Positions 33,451-43,337 of a stretch of DNA of 64,000 nucleotides are shown here, in pieces (within the stretch, counting starts at the first letter, position 1; each line of letters starts with the position of its first letter). The stretch spans positions 1-64,000 of the forward strand of contig JAABSH010000011.1 in assembly GCA_011390465.1 (NCBI GenBank), written 5' to 3'. Under the pieces are notes generated by a model, which ran no database searches, had not been told where the DNA came from, and saw only the letters and a program-made list of their open reading frames with translations. The stretch is from Desulfobacteraceae bacterium. GTDB taxonomy: Bacteria; Desulfobacterota; Desulfobacteria; Desulfobacterales; Desulfosalsimonadaceae. A program made the position numbers and the translations under genes.

Positions 33451-34560
33451 TCAGATATACAGCTCACAGTGCCGGGCCGCGGCCTTATCCAGCATGGCCG
33501 GCAGACCGCCCTGTTCAGACGGCAAAAATCCCAGAGACTTCTGCCACACTTCATCATCTTCCATGCAGAAATACAGGGTAACGCCAGGGGCCAGCCGGCG
33601 GATCATTTCTACAATGCGCCGGTACATGCGGATGCGCAGGGGTTTGAAATACCGCATTTTGCCGTCAATGCCCCGGACAAACTCGCCGTAAACAATTTTA
33701 GACTGTCCGAACCGCTTCTCAACCACTGGTTTTAAATCCGGCATAAACCGGAAAGACCCCAGGCTGATCCAGACAATATTGTCCGGATCGATTCGGGAAA
33801 ACAGCAGCGCAATCACTTCCTGATACTCTTTTTCCCACCCCGGATAAACGATCAGGGGATCAAAATGAAATGCCAGAGGATATCCTGCCTTCTGGCATTT
33901 TTCCGCGGCTGCCAGCCGGGCGTGTATGCCGGCCGTGCGCCTTTCTTCCGCCGCCACGACCTGAAGCGTGTTCAATGACCAGGCCATGATGGTTTTGCGC
34001 TGGTGGCGCAGATCCAGAAGAGATGCAATGTTGACGGTTTTGGTTTTGAGCTCGAGAACCGCCCGGTGCTGGCCGGCAAAAGCGGAAATCAGCATTTCGG
34101 AAAGGGGATAAACCTCTTCCCAGATCAGGCTGTCCGTGTATTCGCCAGTGCCGATGCGGGTGAGCCGGGGCTGGGCAAACCACTCATCCAGGGCAGCTGT
34201 CATGTCGGTGTGATTTACAAAAAACTGCAACACCGGCGGGTGAAAATAAGACTGAAGAATACAGTAGGCGCAGTCCATGGTACAGAAGGTGCCCACATGC
34301 AGAATCATATAATTGCAGCAGGTATAATATTCCGTGCCCGGGCACTGCCGGATGAACCGGCCCCGGTTCCGGGTGAGAAACAGTACTTTCTTCCCCTGGT
34401 CCACCGGAGATTGGGCCGCCGTAATCCGCCGGTACATCTCATCCGGCGCATCAATAATATGACAGGGGATATCACGGGAACCCTTCAGATTCGTGCAAAT
34501 CCGCTGTGTGGCCGGAAAATCCTGAATCGAAGCATCAATATATAATTCATCAATCTTCAT
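33451..34560 (-). CDS. Spore photoproduct lyase-like radical SAM protein
   Basis: 369 residues. The radical SAM cluster motif is C93-x3-C97-x2-C100 (GTFCTMDCAYCILQSYF), the spacing and following ILQ of the SPL family. ELKTKTVNI (about 173) and WSLNT (about 194) are barrel strands conserved in SPL-type enzymes, and YPGWEKEYQEVI follows near 238. True SPL reverts spore photoproduct in UV-damaged DNA, but this organism is not expected to sporulate, so the substrate may be another DNA lesion or something else. It lies 15 bases downstream of a ParB-like gene on the same strand, an arrangement that suggests a joint function. Confidence 0.85.
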   Translation of the reverse strand: MKIDELYIDASIQDFPATQRICTNLKGSRDIPCHIIDAPDEMYRRITAAQSPVDQGKKVLFLTRNRGRFIRQCPGTEYYTCCNYMILHVGTFCTMDCAYCILQSYFHPPVLQFFVNHTDMTAALDEWFAQPRLTRIGTGEYTDSLIWEEVYPLSEMLISAFAGQHRAVLELKTKTVNIASLLDLRHQRKTIMAWSLNTLQVVAAEERRTAGIHARLAAAEKCQKAGYPLAFHFDPLIVYPGWEKEYQEVIALLFSRIDPDNIVWISLGSFRFMPDLKPVVEKRFGQSKIVYGEFVRGIDGKMRYFKPLRIRMYRRIVEMIRRLAPGVTLYFCMEDDEVWQKSLGFLPSEQGGLPAMLDKAAARHCELYI

Positions 34561-34575
34561 GTCGTCTATCGACCT

Positions 34576-35628
34576 TCATTTGACCGGCAGATCTTCAAAA
34601 TCTTTTTCCAGGATGCGGATAAAATCCGGATGATCCCGGAGGCGTTCCAGCGCCCGGACAAGGACGGTGAAGTCTTCTCTGGTTGAAAAATCCCCCTGAA
34701 ACGAAAACCTGTTCCCTTCAAAATCCCGGGGCGGTATCAGCCGCAGGGCTTCGGGAAGCTTGAGCCGGGCCGCATGGGCGGCATATTGTTTTTCAAACCA
34801 GACCATTTCCGGATACCGCATCCGCCGCAAAAGGGTTTTCAGTTCCCGGATTTTCCAGTTCCGGTCATGCTCTGTGTCCTCGAGCACCGCACGGATCTCT
34901 TCTGCGGACAGCACCGCCTTGAGGGTCACGTCGTTAAGCCGGGCAAGGGCTTTTACCATCCGGAGAATCTCTTTTTGATGATTCAGGGTGGGATTAAGGG
35001 CGTCAAAAATTTCCAGCAGCATCAGGGCATCGGGTTTTTCAAGGGCCCCGAGGGCCAGACCGATGGTCAGGGAAATACGGTCCAGGGCCACCTTTTCCTG
35101 AATGGCCCCATCCGCCTGATTCAGTTCCAGAAGTTTTTCAAGAAGCCCCGGATTCAGGGCCAGACCGGCGGCGCCGGCGCAGCGGCAAAGCGCCCGGGAA
35201 TCTTTGAAGTATTCAGATAATTTGGCGGCGGCAACCGCCTGTTCCATAAGGTTCAGCTTCCGGTGAAAGGCGTTGTCGCTGATGGCGATCAAAAGCAGAT
35301 CCGGATCAGGCGCGGCGCTGTCACAAATCCGGGCATGAATCCTTTCCCATCCCAGCGCCCGGCAGGCAGCGATGCGGCGAAAACCGCACACCACCCGGTA
35401 ACGGCTGTTCGGTGAATCCCCGGGGGAATTTTCCGGTAAACGCTCGGAAGCATCTTTGGGGCGGCGCCAGAGCACGGGCGGTGACAGCAGGCCCGCCTGT
35501 TGGATGGATGCAGATAGAGCGGTCCCGGAAAGCCCGGTGATTTCCGCCGCCTCCGCAGTTGTGATTTTATAAAACGTATCCCGGGTGTCAATATCACGGA
35601 TCGGCACCGTATCAAAAAAAAGGCGCAT
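34576..35628 (-). CDS. ParB-like nuclease/CTPase-fold protein paired with the SPL-like enzyme
   Basis: 350 residues from the ATG at 35628 (a TTG lies one codon before; neither has a clear ribosome site). Residues ~10-105 match a ParB N-terminal domain: a short SLxAGLLSPPVL-type segment (ALSASIQQAGLLSPPVLW), then box II as VVCGFRRIAACRALGW, where Phe replaces the usual Glu of GERR. SDNAFHRKLNLMEQAVAAAKL resembles ParB's ENxxRxxLxxxEEA helix. The C-terminal 150 residues are helical, with no canonical dimerisation domain. It lacks a ParA neighbour, so chromosome partition is unlikely. An adaptor or DNA-binding role for the SPL-like enzyme is inferred only from adjacency. Confidence 0.78.
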   Translation of the reverse strand: MRLFFDTVPIRDIDTRDTFYKITTAEAAEITGLSGTALSASIQQAGLLSPPVLWRRPKDASERLPENSPGDSPNSRYRVVCGFRRIAACRALGWERIHARICDSAAPDPDLLLIAISDNAFHRKLNLMEQAVAAAKLSEYFKDSRALCRCAGAAGLALNPGLLEKLLELNQADGAIQEKVALDRISLTIGLALGALEKPDALMLLEIFDALNPTLNHQKEILRMVKALARLNDVTLKAVLSAEEIRAVLEDTEHDRNWKIRELKTLLRRMRYPEMVWFEKQYAAHAARLKLPEALRLIPPRDFEGNRFSFQGDFSTREDFTVLVRALERLRDHPDFIRILEKDFEDLPVK

Positions 35629-35675
35629 CAATTTATTGGTTTTGGTTATTGGTTTTGGTTGGTTGCTTGTATGGG

Positions 35676-36560
35676 TTATTGGGTCAGGGCCGTGAGGGCT
35701 TCCATGTATTTCCGGCGGGTATTGGCGATCACTTCGCCGGGAAGCGACGGCGCGGGCGGGGTTTTATTCCACTGGATGGAGGTAAGGTAATCTCTTAAGT
35801 ACTGTTTATCATAACTGTTCTGGGGACCGCCGGGCTGGTAGGTCGCTTTGGGCCAGAACCGGGAGGAATCCGGGGTCAGCACTTCATCAATCAGAATCAG
35901 TTGATTTCCCACAGTTCCGAATTCAAATTTGGTGTCTGCAATGATAATGCCTTTTTCCGCAGCCAGGGCCGCGCCTTTTTTGTAAATGGCAAGGCTTAGC
36001 TCCCGAACGGTTTCTGCCAGTTCCGCGCCGATGAGATCAACCGCCGCGTCAAAGCTGATGTTAATGTCGTGGGCTCCCTGCTCTTCTTTGGTGGAAGGCG
36101 TGAAAATGGGTTCTGCGAGCTGCTCTGATTCTTTAAGTCCGGCAGGCAGGGAAATGCCGCATACCGTTCTGTTTTCCTGATAGGATTTCCAGCCGGATCC
36201 GGAAATATAGCCCCGGACAACACATTCAATGGGCAGCGGAGCGGCTTTTTTCACCAGCATGCTGCGTCCGGCCAGATCCGCTGCATAGGGCCGGCAGGCC
36301 GCGGGAAATGCAGCCACATCACTGGCAATAAGATGGTTGGGCACAATGTCCGCCATCACATTGAACCAGAACAACGATATTTTTGTCAGAATTTCACCTT
36401 TTCCCGGAATCGGATCCGGCATGACCACATCATAGGCGGAAATCCGGTCCGTGGCGATCAACAGAATATTGTCATCCACTTCATAAATATCTCTAACTTT
36501 TCCCCGTTTGATCAGGTTCAGCCCGGGAAAATCCGTTTCCAAAATTGCCGCTGGTGTCAT
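35676..36560 (-). CDS. purC: Phosphoribosylaminoimidazole-succinocarboxamide synthase
   Basis: 294 residues, the longer bacterial/yeast-like form. It begins [34 protein letters not shown] (the first strands and SAICAR motif; residues 16-49 in position), with [18 protein letters not shown] (about 112), [17 protein letters not shown] (about 151) and TKFEFG and [14 protein letters not shown] (about 225). It converts CAIR plus aspartate and ATP to SAICAR in purine synthesis. AAGGAAG precedes the ATG. Downstream, 35632-35675 is a short TTGGTT-rich spacer. Other pur genes are not in the window. Confidence 0.96.
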   Translation of the reverse strand: MTPAAILETDFPGLNLIKRGKVRDIYEVDDNILLIATDRISAYDVVMPDPIPGKGEILTKISLFWFNVMADIVPNHLIASDVAAFPAACRPYAADLAGRSMLVKKAAPLPIECVVRGYISGSGWKSYQENRTVCGISLPAGLKESEQLAEPIFTPSTKEEQGAHDINISFDAAVDLIGAELAETVRELSLAIYKKGAALAAEKGIIIADTKFEFGTVGNQLILIDEVLTPDSSRFWPKATYQPGGPQNSYDKQYLRDYLTSIQWNKTPPAPSLPGEVIANTRRKYMEALTALTQ

Positions 36561-36631
36561 TTATTCACTTCCTTGTATCATCACAACAAAAAATTATAAT
36601 CTGGTGTTCAGGACCTTATCGCAACAAAACC

Positions 36632-36982
36632 CTATTTTTCATATTGCCTGTTAAATTCACTGATATATTTTCGCAGAATTGCCAGGGATTCCGGATTCAC
36701 TTCGATAAACTCAATGCCGGTTTCAAACATATTGCTGTCGCCGCGGTTGGTGTACACCACCTTGCCTTTAATGTCCACCAGGTCATCTTCAATTCCAATG
36801 GAAATCAGGACAATGTATTTGGTCTGAATCGGCTCATTGGTTTCCAGCTGAAGACCGCTTTCACTGATATTTAATGTCCGGCCCATCCCCTGGTTCCACT
36901 CTTTTCCGTCTGAATCAAGGGTCACATAGCTAAGGAGATTCAATGCGTCGACCCGTTCATGTTTGCGCTTATTAATTCCCAT
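36632..36982 (-). CDS. PilZ-domain protein (putative c-di-GMP receptor)
   Basis: 116 residues forming a single PilZ domain. The RxxxR motif is Arg6-Lys-His-Glu-Arg10 and the second motif NISESG is near 40, the two elements that clasp dimeric c-di-GMP. Strands such as GKVVYTNRGDSNMFETGIEF complete the barrel. It follows the DUF4388/cNMP gene by about 130 bases on the same strand and probably belongs to the same signalling group. Confidence 0.9.
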   Translation of the reverse strand: MGINKRKHERVDALNLLSYVTLDSDGKEWNQGMGRTLNISESGLQLETNEPIQTKYIVLISIGIEDDLVDIKGKVVYTNRGDSNMFETGIEFIEVNPESLAILRKYISEFNRQYEK

Positions 36983-37116
36983 AGGACAGCTCCTTGTTTC
37001 CAGGATACATTATAAACCCTGACAAAAAAATTGTATATTTTGTTTATATGCGGTTAGGGGCAATTATTTGACCTTTATTCAATTATTTTTGCAGATAAAA
37101 CAAAAAGAATCAACCT

Positions 37117-38298
37117 TCATTCACTGCTCCGGTCAATTTTTAAAATGTCCATGAGCCGGCCGGTGGTAACGGACAGGCAATTGGCCGTATGCAGTACAAT
37201 ATTTTTCAGGGTCAAAGACATTTCATCAAATTCTTCTTTCAGATCGATCAGGTCCAGGGGCACCGCCTCCAGATCCTCGGAAGCATAAACTTCCGCGGCA
37301 TGGGGCTCGTGAAAGGTGCTTAAGAACGGAATCTCACCAATAAAATCCCCGGGTTTTAAGCGGCATAAAAAAACATGCTGTTTGTCCGCGGGCTTCACCA
37401 CCACGGCCTGGCCTTTTTTGATCTGGTGAATCCGGTCATTGCCGTTTCCTTGAAGCGCAATGCGTTTGAGCCCGTCTATGTTCTGGATCAGGCGGTCATT
37501 TTTCAGGTAAGCCCGGGCGCAGCCGGTGGTTACCTGGACCAGCCGGTTTTCAATGGAAGCAAGAATCTCCTGCAGCGGACCGGACAGCCGGACATAATCT
37601 TCCATGATCCGATGAAAATCCAGTACCCCAAGCTGCACATCCGTGACCGCGGTCACTGTGGCGCTCCGGACATAGCTTTTTCTGGAAAGGGCACTGACCG
37701 CGCCGATAAACGCCCCTTCGGTCAGCTTGTTAACGGGAACCTGGCCTTCGGGCAATACCCTTCGCACTTCCACAGTGCCTTCGAGAATCACCCACAGCCA
37801 GTTGCCGAATTTTTCCTGAGCCACAATGGTCTGGCCCTTGGAAAATTCGTCTTCATCCACAATATACAGATAATCTACCAACGGGCCTTTGATTACCGGG
37901 ATGCCGGAAGTATTGTCAGTCTTCGTTCCGGTGCTTCTGGTGGCAGACTCGCCCAGAGTTTCAATCAACCCGTCATCCAGCAGCCGCAATCCGTCCAGGA
38001 TTACTTCCATGCGGTTTTTTAAAATGGTTTTGCGGCGAAGAATTTTTTCACTGTAAAATTCAAATGTCCCGTCCAACCACCCGAAAAACTGATTCAGGGC
38101 TTCCAGGCCTTTCCGGTCCTGAAATTCCGCGTCAACCGGATTACCGTCCACAATATACACATGCCCGGTATTTTCCCCTTCGGCCCGTATCATGCGAAGG
38201 ATGCCGGTGCTGCCGGCGTTGCCGAGCATTTGAAGCAGCTCCCCCAGATCCAGAAAACTCAGCTTGCCTTTTAATACAACCTCTGAGGTAATCATCAT
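37117..38298 (-). CDS. DUF4388 (PATAN-like) protein with two cyclic-nucleotide-binding domains
   Basis: 393 residues. Residues ~5-110 are DUF4388: GKLSFLDLGELLQMLGNAGSTGILRM, given as landmark, with VYIVDGNPVDAEF and EALNQFFGWLDGTFEF. The first cNMP-type domain is at ~140-260 (FSKGQTIVAQEKFGNWLWVILEGTVEV, LTEGAFIGAVSAL). A second, degenerate one is at ~275-365 (IKKGQAVVVKPADKQHVFL, LKPGDFIGEIPFL). Neither shows the complete phosphate-binding RTA motif, so nucleotide binding is uncertain. The stop-to-start gap with the MglA-like gene upstream is only 6 bases, so the two are co-expressed and likely interact. Confidence 0.85.
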   Translation of the reverse strand: MMITSEVVLKGKLSFLDLGELLQMLGNAGSTGILRMIRAEGENTGHVYIVDGNPVDAEFQDRKGLEALNQFFGWLDGTFEFYSEKILRRKTILKNRMEVILDGLRLLDDGLIETLGESATRSTGTKTDNTSGIPVIKGPLVDYLYIVDEDEFSKGQTIVAQEKFGNWLWVILEGTVEVRRVLPEGQVPVNKLTEGAFIGAVSALSRKSYVRSATVTAVTDVQLGVLDFHRIMEDYVRLSGPLQEILASIENRLVQVTTGCARAYLKNDRLIQNIDGLKRIALQGNGNDRIHQIKKGQAVVVKPADKQHVFLCRLKPGDFIGEIPFLSTFHEPHAAEVYASEDLEAVPLDLIDLKEEFDEMSLTLKNIVLHTANCLSVTTGRLMDILKIDRSSE

Positions 38299-38304
38299 AA
38301 CTGC

Positions 38305-38919
38305 CTAATGGGCCCACTTGAATTCTTTCTGCAGGGACTGCAGGGTCAGTTTCAGGGCCGCCGTCAGCGTATTTCCCACTCCTTCGCCGGTTACCGCACT
38401 GGCGGGGAATGACGGGACTTTAAGCTGGCGGTTGAGTTCATGCTCCATCTTTTCAAGGGGCATCACCGGCAGCCCCTTGGTTTCAAGATCGCGCTTGTTG
38501 TATTGCAGCACCAGGGGAATTTTCCGAATATTCAGGCCCATTTTCATCAGGTTCTCATGCAAATCCTTCAGGGACACCATGTTTTTCTCCCGCCGGACCG
38601 CCAGGGAATCCGCCACAAAAACCACCCCGTCCACTCCTTTGAGCACCAGCTGGCGGGTGGCTTTGTACTTCACCTGCCCGGGCACGGTGTAGAGCTGAAC
38701 CTTTACATCGCACCCTTTTATTTTTCCCAGGCCAATGGGCAAAAAATCAAAAAAAAGGGTCCGGTCGCCTTCGGTGTCAATGGAAATCATCTTGCCAAGC
38801 ACCTGTTTTTGAAACTTTTTATGAATAAACTCCAGGTTGGTGGTTTTGCCGCTGCGGCCAGGTCCGTAAAACACAAGTTTGCACTCAATTTGCCGATTTT
38901 TAAGATTAATTACCGCCAT
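38305..38919 (-). CDS. MglA-like small Ras-family GTPase
   Basis: 204 residues. The P-loop is FYGPGRSGKTT (about 17-27), followed by DTEGDRTLFFDFLP, the characteristic MglA switch region, and YTVPGQVKYKATRQLVLKGVDGVVFVADS, where Thr-Val-Pro-Gly replaces the usual DxxG. The guanine-specificity motif is NKRDL (about 140). MglA governs cell polarity, motility and type IV pili in myxobacteria together with the GAP MglB. No MglB/roadblock gene is next to it, and the partner here is the DUF4388/cNMP protein six bases downstream. Confidence 0.92.
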   Translation of the reverse strand: MAVINLKNRQIECKLVFYGPGRSGKTTNLEFIHKKFQKQVLGKMISIDTEGDRTLFFDFLPIGLGKIKGCDVKVQLYTVPGQVKYKATRQLVLKGVDGVVFVADSLAVRREKNMVSLKDLHENLMKMGLNIRKIPLVLQYNKRDLETKGLPVMPLEKMEHELNRQLKVPSFPASAVTGEGVGNTLTAALKLTLQSLQKEFKWAH

Positions 38920-38989
38920 GTAGTATTCTCCAGAAAACCGTGATCCAAATTATTATTAGGCGCAATGGAATTTCCGCTGGATACGACCT

Positions 38990-39907
38990 CTATGAAACGA
39001 TTTTGATGATTTTAATTTCAAGACTGAAATCTCCTTTTTTCGGCCCTGCGTCAATGGCATTGTTGGAAGAAACAAATCCTTCACCATAAAAAATAGCCAC
39101 TGGTGAATAAAAAATCATATTTTTGATCAGGGCCCCGACATGAATGCTGTCCGTCAGCTCCTTTTCCCGGCGGGGAATAATCATCTGAATGTATTTACCA
39201 GACTGAAAACTGATTTCGAGTTCAATGGATTCCCCTTTGCGGGGTCCTCCGGGCAAAACAAATTTCACCGCGCTGATATCCAGAATGTCTTCATCTTCCA
39301 CTTCTGAATCCGGCTCAATGGTCTGCTGGCATTCCAGTTCCTCAAGTTCATGCTCAACGCCGGCGCCGTCCATTAATTCGTTGAAATACGCCTGAATGAC
39401 CTCTGTTTCATCCGGGGGAAACAATTTTTGTTTGCGCCATTTCTGATACAGGGACACGGCATATTCCCCATAATTCTGCTGCACCCAGCACCAGAGTATA
39501 TTTTTTGCCGCTTCCAGGCGCAGTTTGTCATATTCCAGCAGACGGTTCAACTCTTCAATGGCTTTATCATACTGCCCGAACTTGGCCAGGGCAACGGCAC
39601 CGCCCAGGACAGCCGACCCTTTTGCTTCGGGATCATCAAAAGTGTACATCTCTTTTATCAGAGACTGCGCGTCTTCGTTCACCTCCCGCATCGGCTGAAT
39701 CCGGTCCAGTTTGTTCAACTTTTGGCTGGTTTCCTTAATTTTCACCGCAAGTTTATTCAAAATGCCGTCCCGGTTCCGGATTTTGCCGGATGACCGGACA
39801 AGTCCTTCCACGGCCTGATATTTTTCCAGGGCTTCCGCCAGCAATCCATGAGAGGCGTAGAGTTCCGCTTCCTGAAAATATTTTTTGATTTTCTCACCAA
39901 GATTCAT
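38990..39907 (-). CDS. TPR-containing protein of the MglA-like operon
   Basis: 305 residues. The N-terminus is a TPR hairpin (AELYASHGLLAEALEKYQAVE), with a further TPR pair at ~100-150 (LGGAVALAKFGQYDKAIEELNRLL; AAKNILWCWVQQNYGEYAVSLY). An acidic linker lies at ~190-212. The C-terminal ~90 residues are beta-rich (VKFVLPGGPRKGESIELEIS; YIQMIIPRREKEL) and may be a PilZ-like or other barrel; I cannot assign it. It lies 70 bases upstream of the MglA-like gene on the same strand. It is probably a scaffold in the same pathway. Confidence 0.75.
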   Translation of the reverse strand: MNLGEKIKKYFQEAELYASHGLLAEALEKYQAVEGLVRSSGKIRNRDGILNKLAVKIKETSQKLNKLDRIQPMREVNEDAQSLIKEMYTFDDPEAKGSAVLGGAVALAKFGQYDKAIEELNRLLEYDKLRLEAAKNILWCWVQQNYGEYAVSLYQKWRKQKLFPPDETEVIQAYFNELMDGAGVEHELEELECQQTIEPDSEVEDEDILDISAVKFVLPGGPRKGESIELEISFQSGKYIQMIIPRREKELTDSIHVGALIKNMIFYSPVAIFYGEGFVSSNNAIDAGPKKGDFSLEIKIIKIVS

Positions 39908-40284
39908 GCGCTGGACTCCGGATAAGATTCAGGATAAGTTTGCTGTACGGATATATACCACATGATCAATCACTTGAATATATAAAAAACATGAAAAATT
40001 ACCGGCGGTCATGGATTACCGGGCCGACGCTGAATTTATGAGGGTGTTGTCAGTTTCGAGTCTGTTCATTCGTCAAGTATTATCACATGAATAACAATTA
40101 AATCAAACAGGTTTTTGGTGATTTTTACTGCAACCCCGGACAAAATACCTGCTTTTTGATAATGGCATTGGCGGAAACCTGCTTTCGTATTCAATACCTG
40201 CACGGGTGCCCCTTGTCAAGATTGCGGAAAAATAACCCGCGCCACCAAGCATTGTAAGTAAAACTTACAATTTTATAATTTTAA

Positions 40285-41391
<1,107 letters not shown>

Positions 41392-41432
41392 TCCCGGGAC
41401 ACCGCCTCATTCCTTCAGCGCATTCCGCCGGC

Positions 41433-43337
41433 TCATTCCGCCGGCCCGTTCAAGCCGGTCCGGTTCAAATCAGTCCGGTTCAGACAGGCCTGAACCGCTG
41501 CCGCAACTTTCCGGTTCATTCCCGGGGCCGCCGCAAGTTCATCAATTGTGGCGGCCCTGATTTTCTGCATGCTGGAAAATTTTTTGAGGAGCGCGGCTTT
41601 TCGCTGTTTTCCGATGCCGGGAATGCTGTCCAGAGCAGAGTGCAGCGCGGCTTTGGACCGCTTTTTCCGGTGAAAGGAAATAGCAGACCGGTGGGCTTCA
41701 TCCCGGATCTGCTGCAGAAAATACAGCAGGGAAATCTGCTTCCCGAAATTCACCGGATTCATCCGGCCGGGTTTAAAAATTTTATCATGGGGCTCGTCTT
41801 TGGCCGGGTCTTTCTTGGCAATGCCGATGACATCAAAGGCCCCGGTCAATTCTAAAGATTCCAGCACCTTGCAGGCGATGTTGAGCTGTCCCTTGCCCCC
41901 GTCCACCATGAGCAGATCCGGCTGCGGGCCGCCTTGTTCCTGTTTTTTAAACCGCCGCGTGAGCACTTCTTTCATGGCAGCATAATCATCCTGCTGATCC
42001 ACACTTTTAAGAGTGTATTTGCGATAACTGTTCCGGTCCGGCGTTCCGTTGGTAAACACCACCATGGCCGCCACCAGATGAGTGCCCATGATGCCGGAAT
42101 TGTCAAAGCATTCAATGCGGAGCGGCAGCCGCTCCAGCCGCAGCAGTGCCTTCAGGCGCGTCAGCAGCTCGGTCCGGGCCGCGGTATCCTCCATTTTCTT
42201 CTGCAGCCGCGATTCCGCGTTTTCCCGGGCCATCCGGATCAGGCGGGTTTTGTTTCCCCGCCGGGGGGTCTGAACATGCACGGCCCCGCCCCGGATGCCG
42301 GAGAGCCACTCATTGTAGACACCGGCATCCGCGAGAAATTCCGGCACCAGGATTTCCGGTGGAATATAACCGGTTTCCGGATAATACTGTTTTAAAAATC
42401 CTTGGATGATTTCAATATCAGATGACATTTCATCTTCAAGTCCGTACTCGCGAACCGTTTGAAGATATCCTTTGCGGATCAGCAGCACCACCACCGCTGC
42501 CAGAGCCCCGGAACGGGCCACACCGATAACATCCCGGTCCACAAAATCCGTTGAAACCGCCATCTGCCGCTCCACGGTTTTTTCCAAAGCCCATATTTTA
42601 TCCCGCAGCCTGGCAGCCCGCTCAAATGCCTGTTCCCGGGCCGCAGCCGCCATGTCGTCTTTGAGCTGGCCCACCAGCTCATGGATCTGGCCGTTTAGAA
42701 ACATGCGCACTTCACCTACAATGGCATGGTATTCGGACGGGTCCACCGGATAACAGCAGGGTCCCAGACACAATCCCATCTGATAATTCAAACAGGGCCG
42801 GGACCGGGGTTTCACCGGCCCGGGGCCGCATTTGCGAAGCCGGAACGTTTTCTTGATCAGCTTGAGGGTCTGGTGCACGGCGCCGGGGGAAGAAAACGGA
42901 CCAAAATACACGGCATGATCTTTTTTGGGCTTTCGCACAACCTGAAGGCAGGGAAAATCGGATTTTATGTCAATACGGATAAACGGGTACCGCTTGTCAT
43001 CTTTTAAAATGACATTATAACGGGGCTTATAGCGTTTGATCAGGGTGGATTCGAGCAGCAGGGCTTCTTTTTCCGACCCCGTGATAATGGTTTCAAAATC
43101 CGCAATTTTTTTGACCAGCACCCCGGTTTTAATATCCGGCTGGGTGGTGCGGGCAAAATAGGAAGAGAGCCGTTTTTTTAAACTGGCCGCCTTTCCCACA
43201 TAAATTACCCGGCCCTGTTGATCTTTCATCAGATACACCCCGGGACCGGCAGACACCAGACGCAGCCGGCCGGAAAAATTCCCGGCCCTGGGGCCGGATT
43301 TTTTTTCAGTCATCGGGTCAGGCATGTGGCCTTTCAT
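41433..43337 (-). CDS. uvrC: Excinuclease ABC subunit C
   Basis: 634 residues. The GIY-YIG nuclease is at the start (PGVYLMKDQQGRVIYVGKAASLKKRL; given as position 32-57). CLNYQMGLCLGPC and a UVR segment (AAREQAFERAARLRDKIWALEK) near 225 bind UvrB. The C-terminal RNase H-like endonuclease has IECFDNSGIMGTHLVAAMVVF and LLMVDGGKGQL. A helix-hairpin-helix pair ends the chain (ALDSIPGIGKQRKAALLKKF). It cuts both sides of a lesion in nucleotide excision repair. The first ATG at 43337 overlaps the uvrB stop (ATGA). Confidence 0.97.
   Translation of the reverse strand: MKGHMPDPMTEKKSGPRAGNFSGRLRLVSAGPGVYLMKDQQGRVIYVGKAASLKKRLSSYFARTTQPDIKTGVLVKKIADFETIITGSEKEALLLESTLIKRYKPRYNVILKDDKRYPFIRIDIKSDFPCLQVVRKPKKDHAVYFGPFSSPGAVHQTLKLIKKTFRLRKCGPGPVKPRSRPCLNYQMGLCLGPCCYPVDPSEYHAIVGEVRMFLNGQIHELVGQLKDDMAAAAREQAFERAARLRDKIWALEKTVERQMAVSTDFVDRDVIGVARSGALAAVVVLLIRKGYLQTVREYGLEDEMSSDIEIIQGFLKQYYPETGYIPPEILVPEFLADAGVYNEWLSGIRGGAVHVQTPRRGNKTRLIRMARENAESRLQKKMEDTAARTELLTRLKALLRLERLPLRIECFDNSGIMGTHLVAAMVVFTNGTPDRNSYRKYTLKSVDQQDDYAAMKEVLTRRFKKQEQGGPQPDLLMVDGGKGQLNIACKVLESLELTGAFDVIGIAKKDPAKDEPHDKIFKPGRMNPVNFGKQISLLYFLQQIRDEAHRSAISFHRKKRSKAALHSALDSIPGIGKQRKAALLKKFSSMQKIRAATIDELAAAPGMNRKVAAAVQACLNRTDLNRTGLNGPAE

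Noticed and set aside
33422-33454. CTGAAAC/GTTTCAG inverted pair between batE and the SPL-like gene as a terminator
   Set aside because: The stem is only 7 bp with a 19-base loop, contains parts of both genes and has no T-run.
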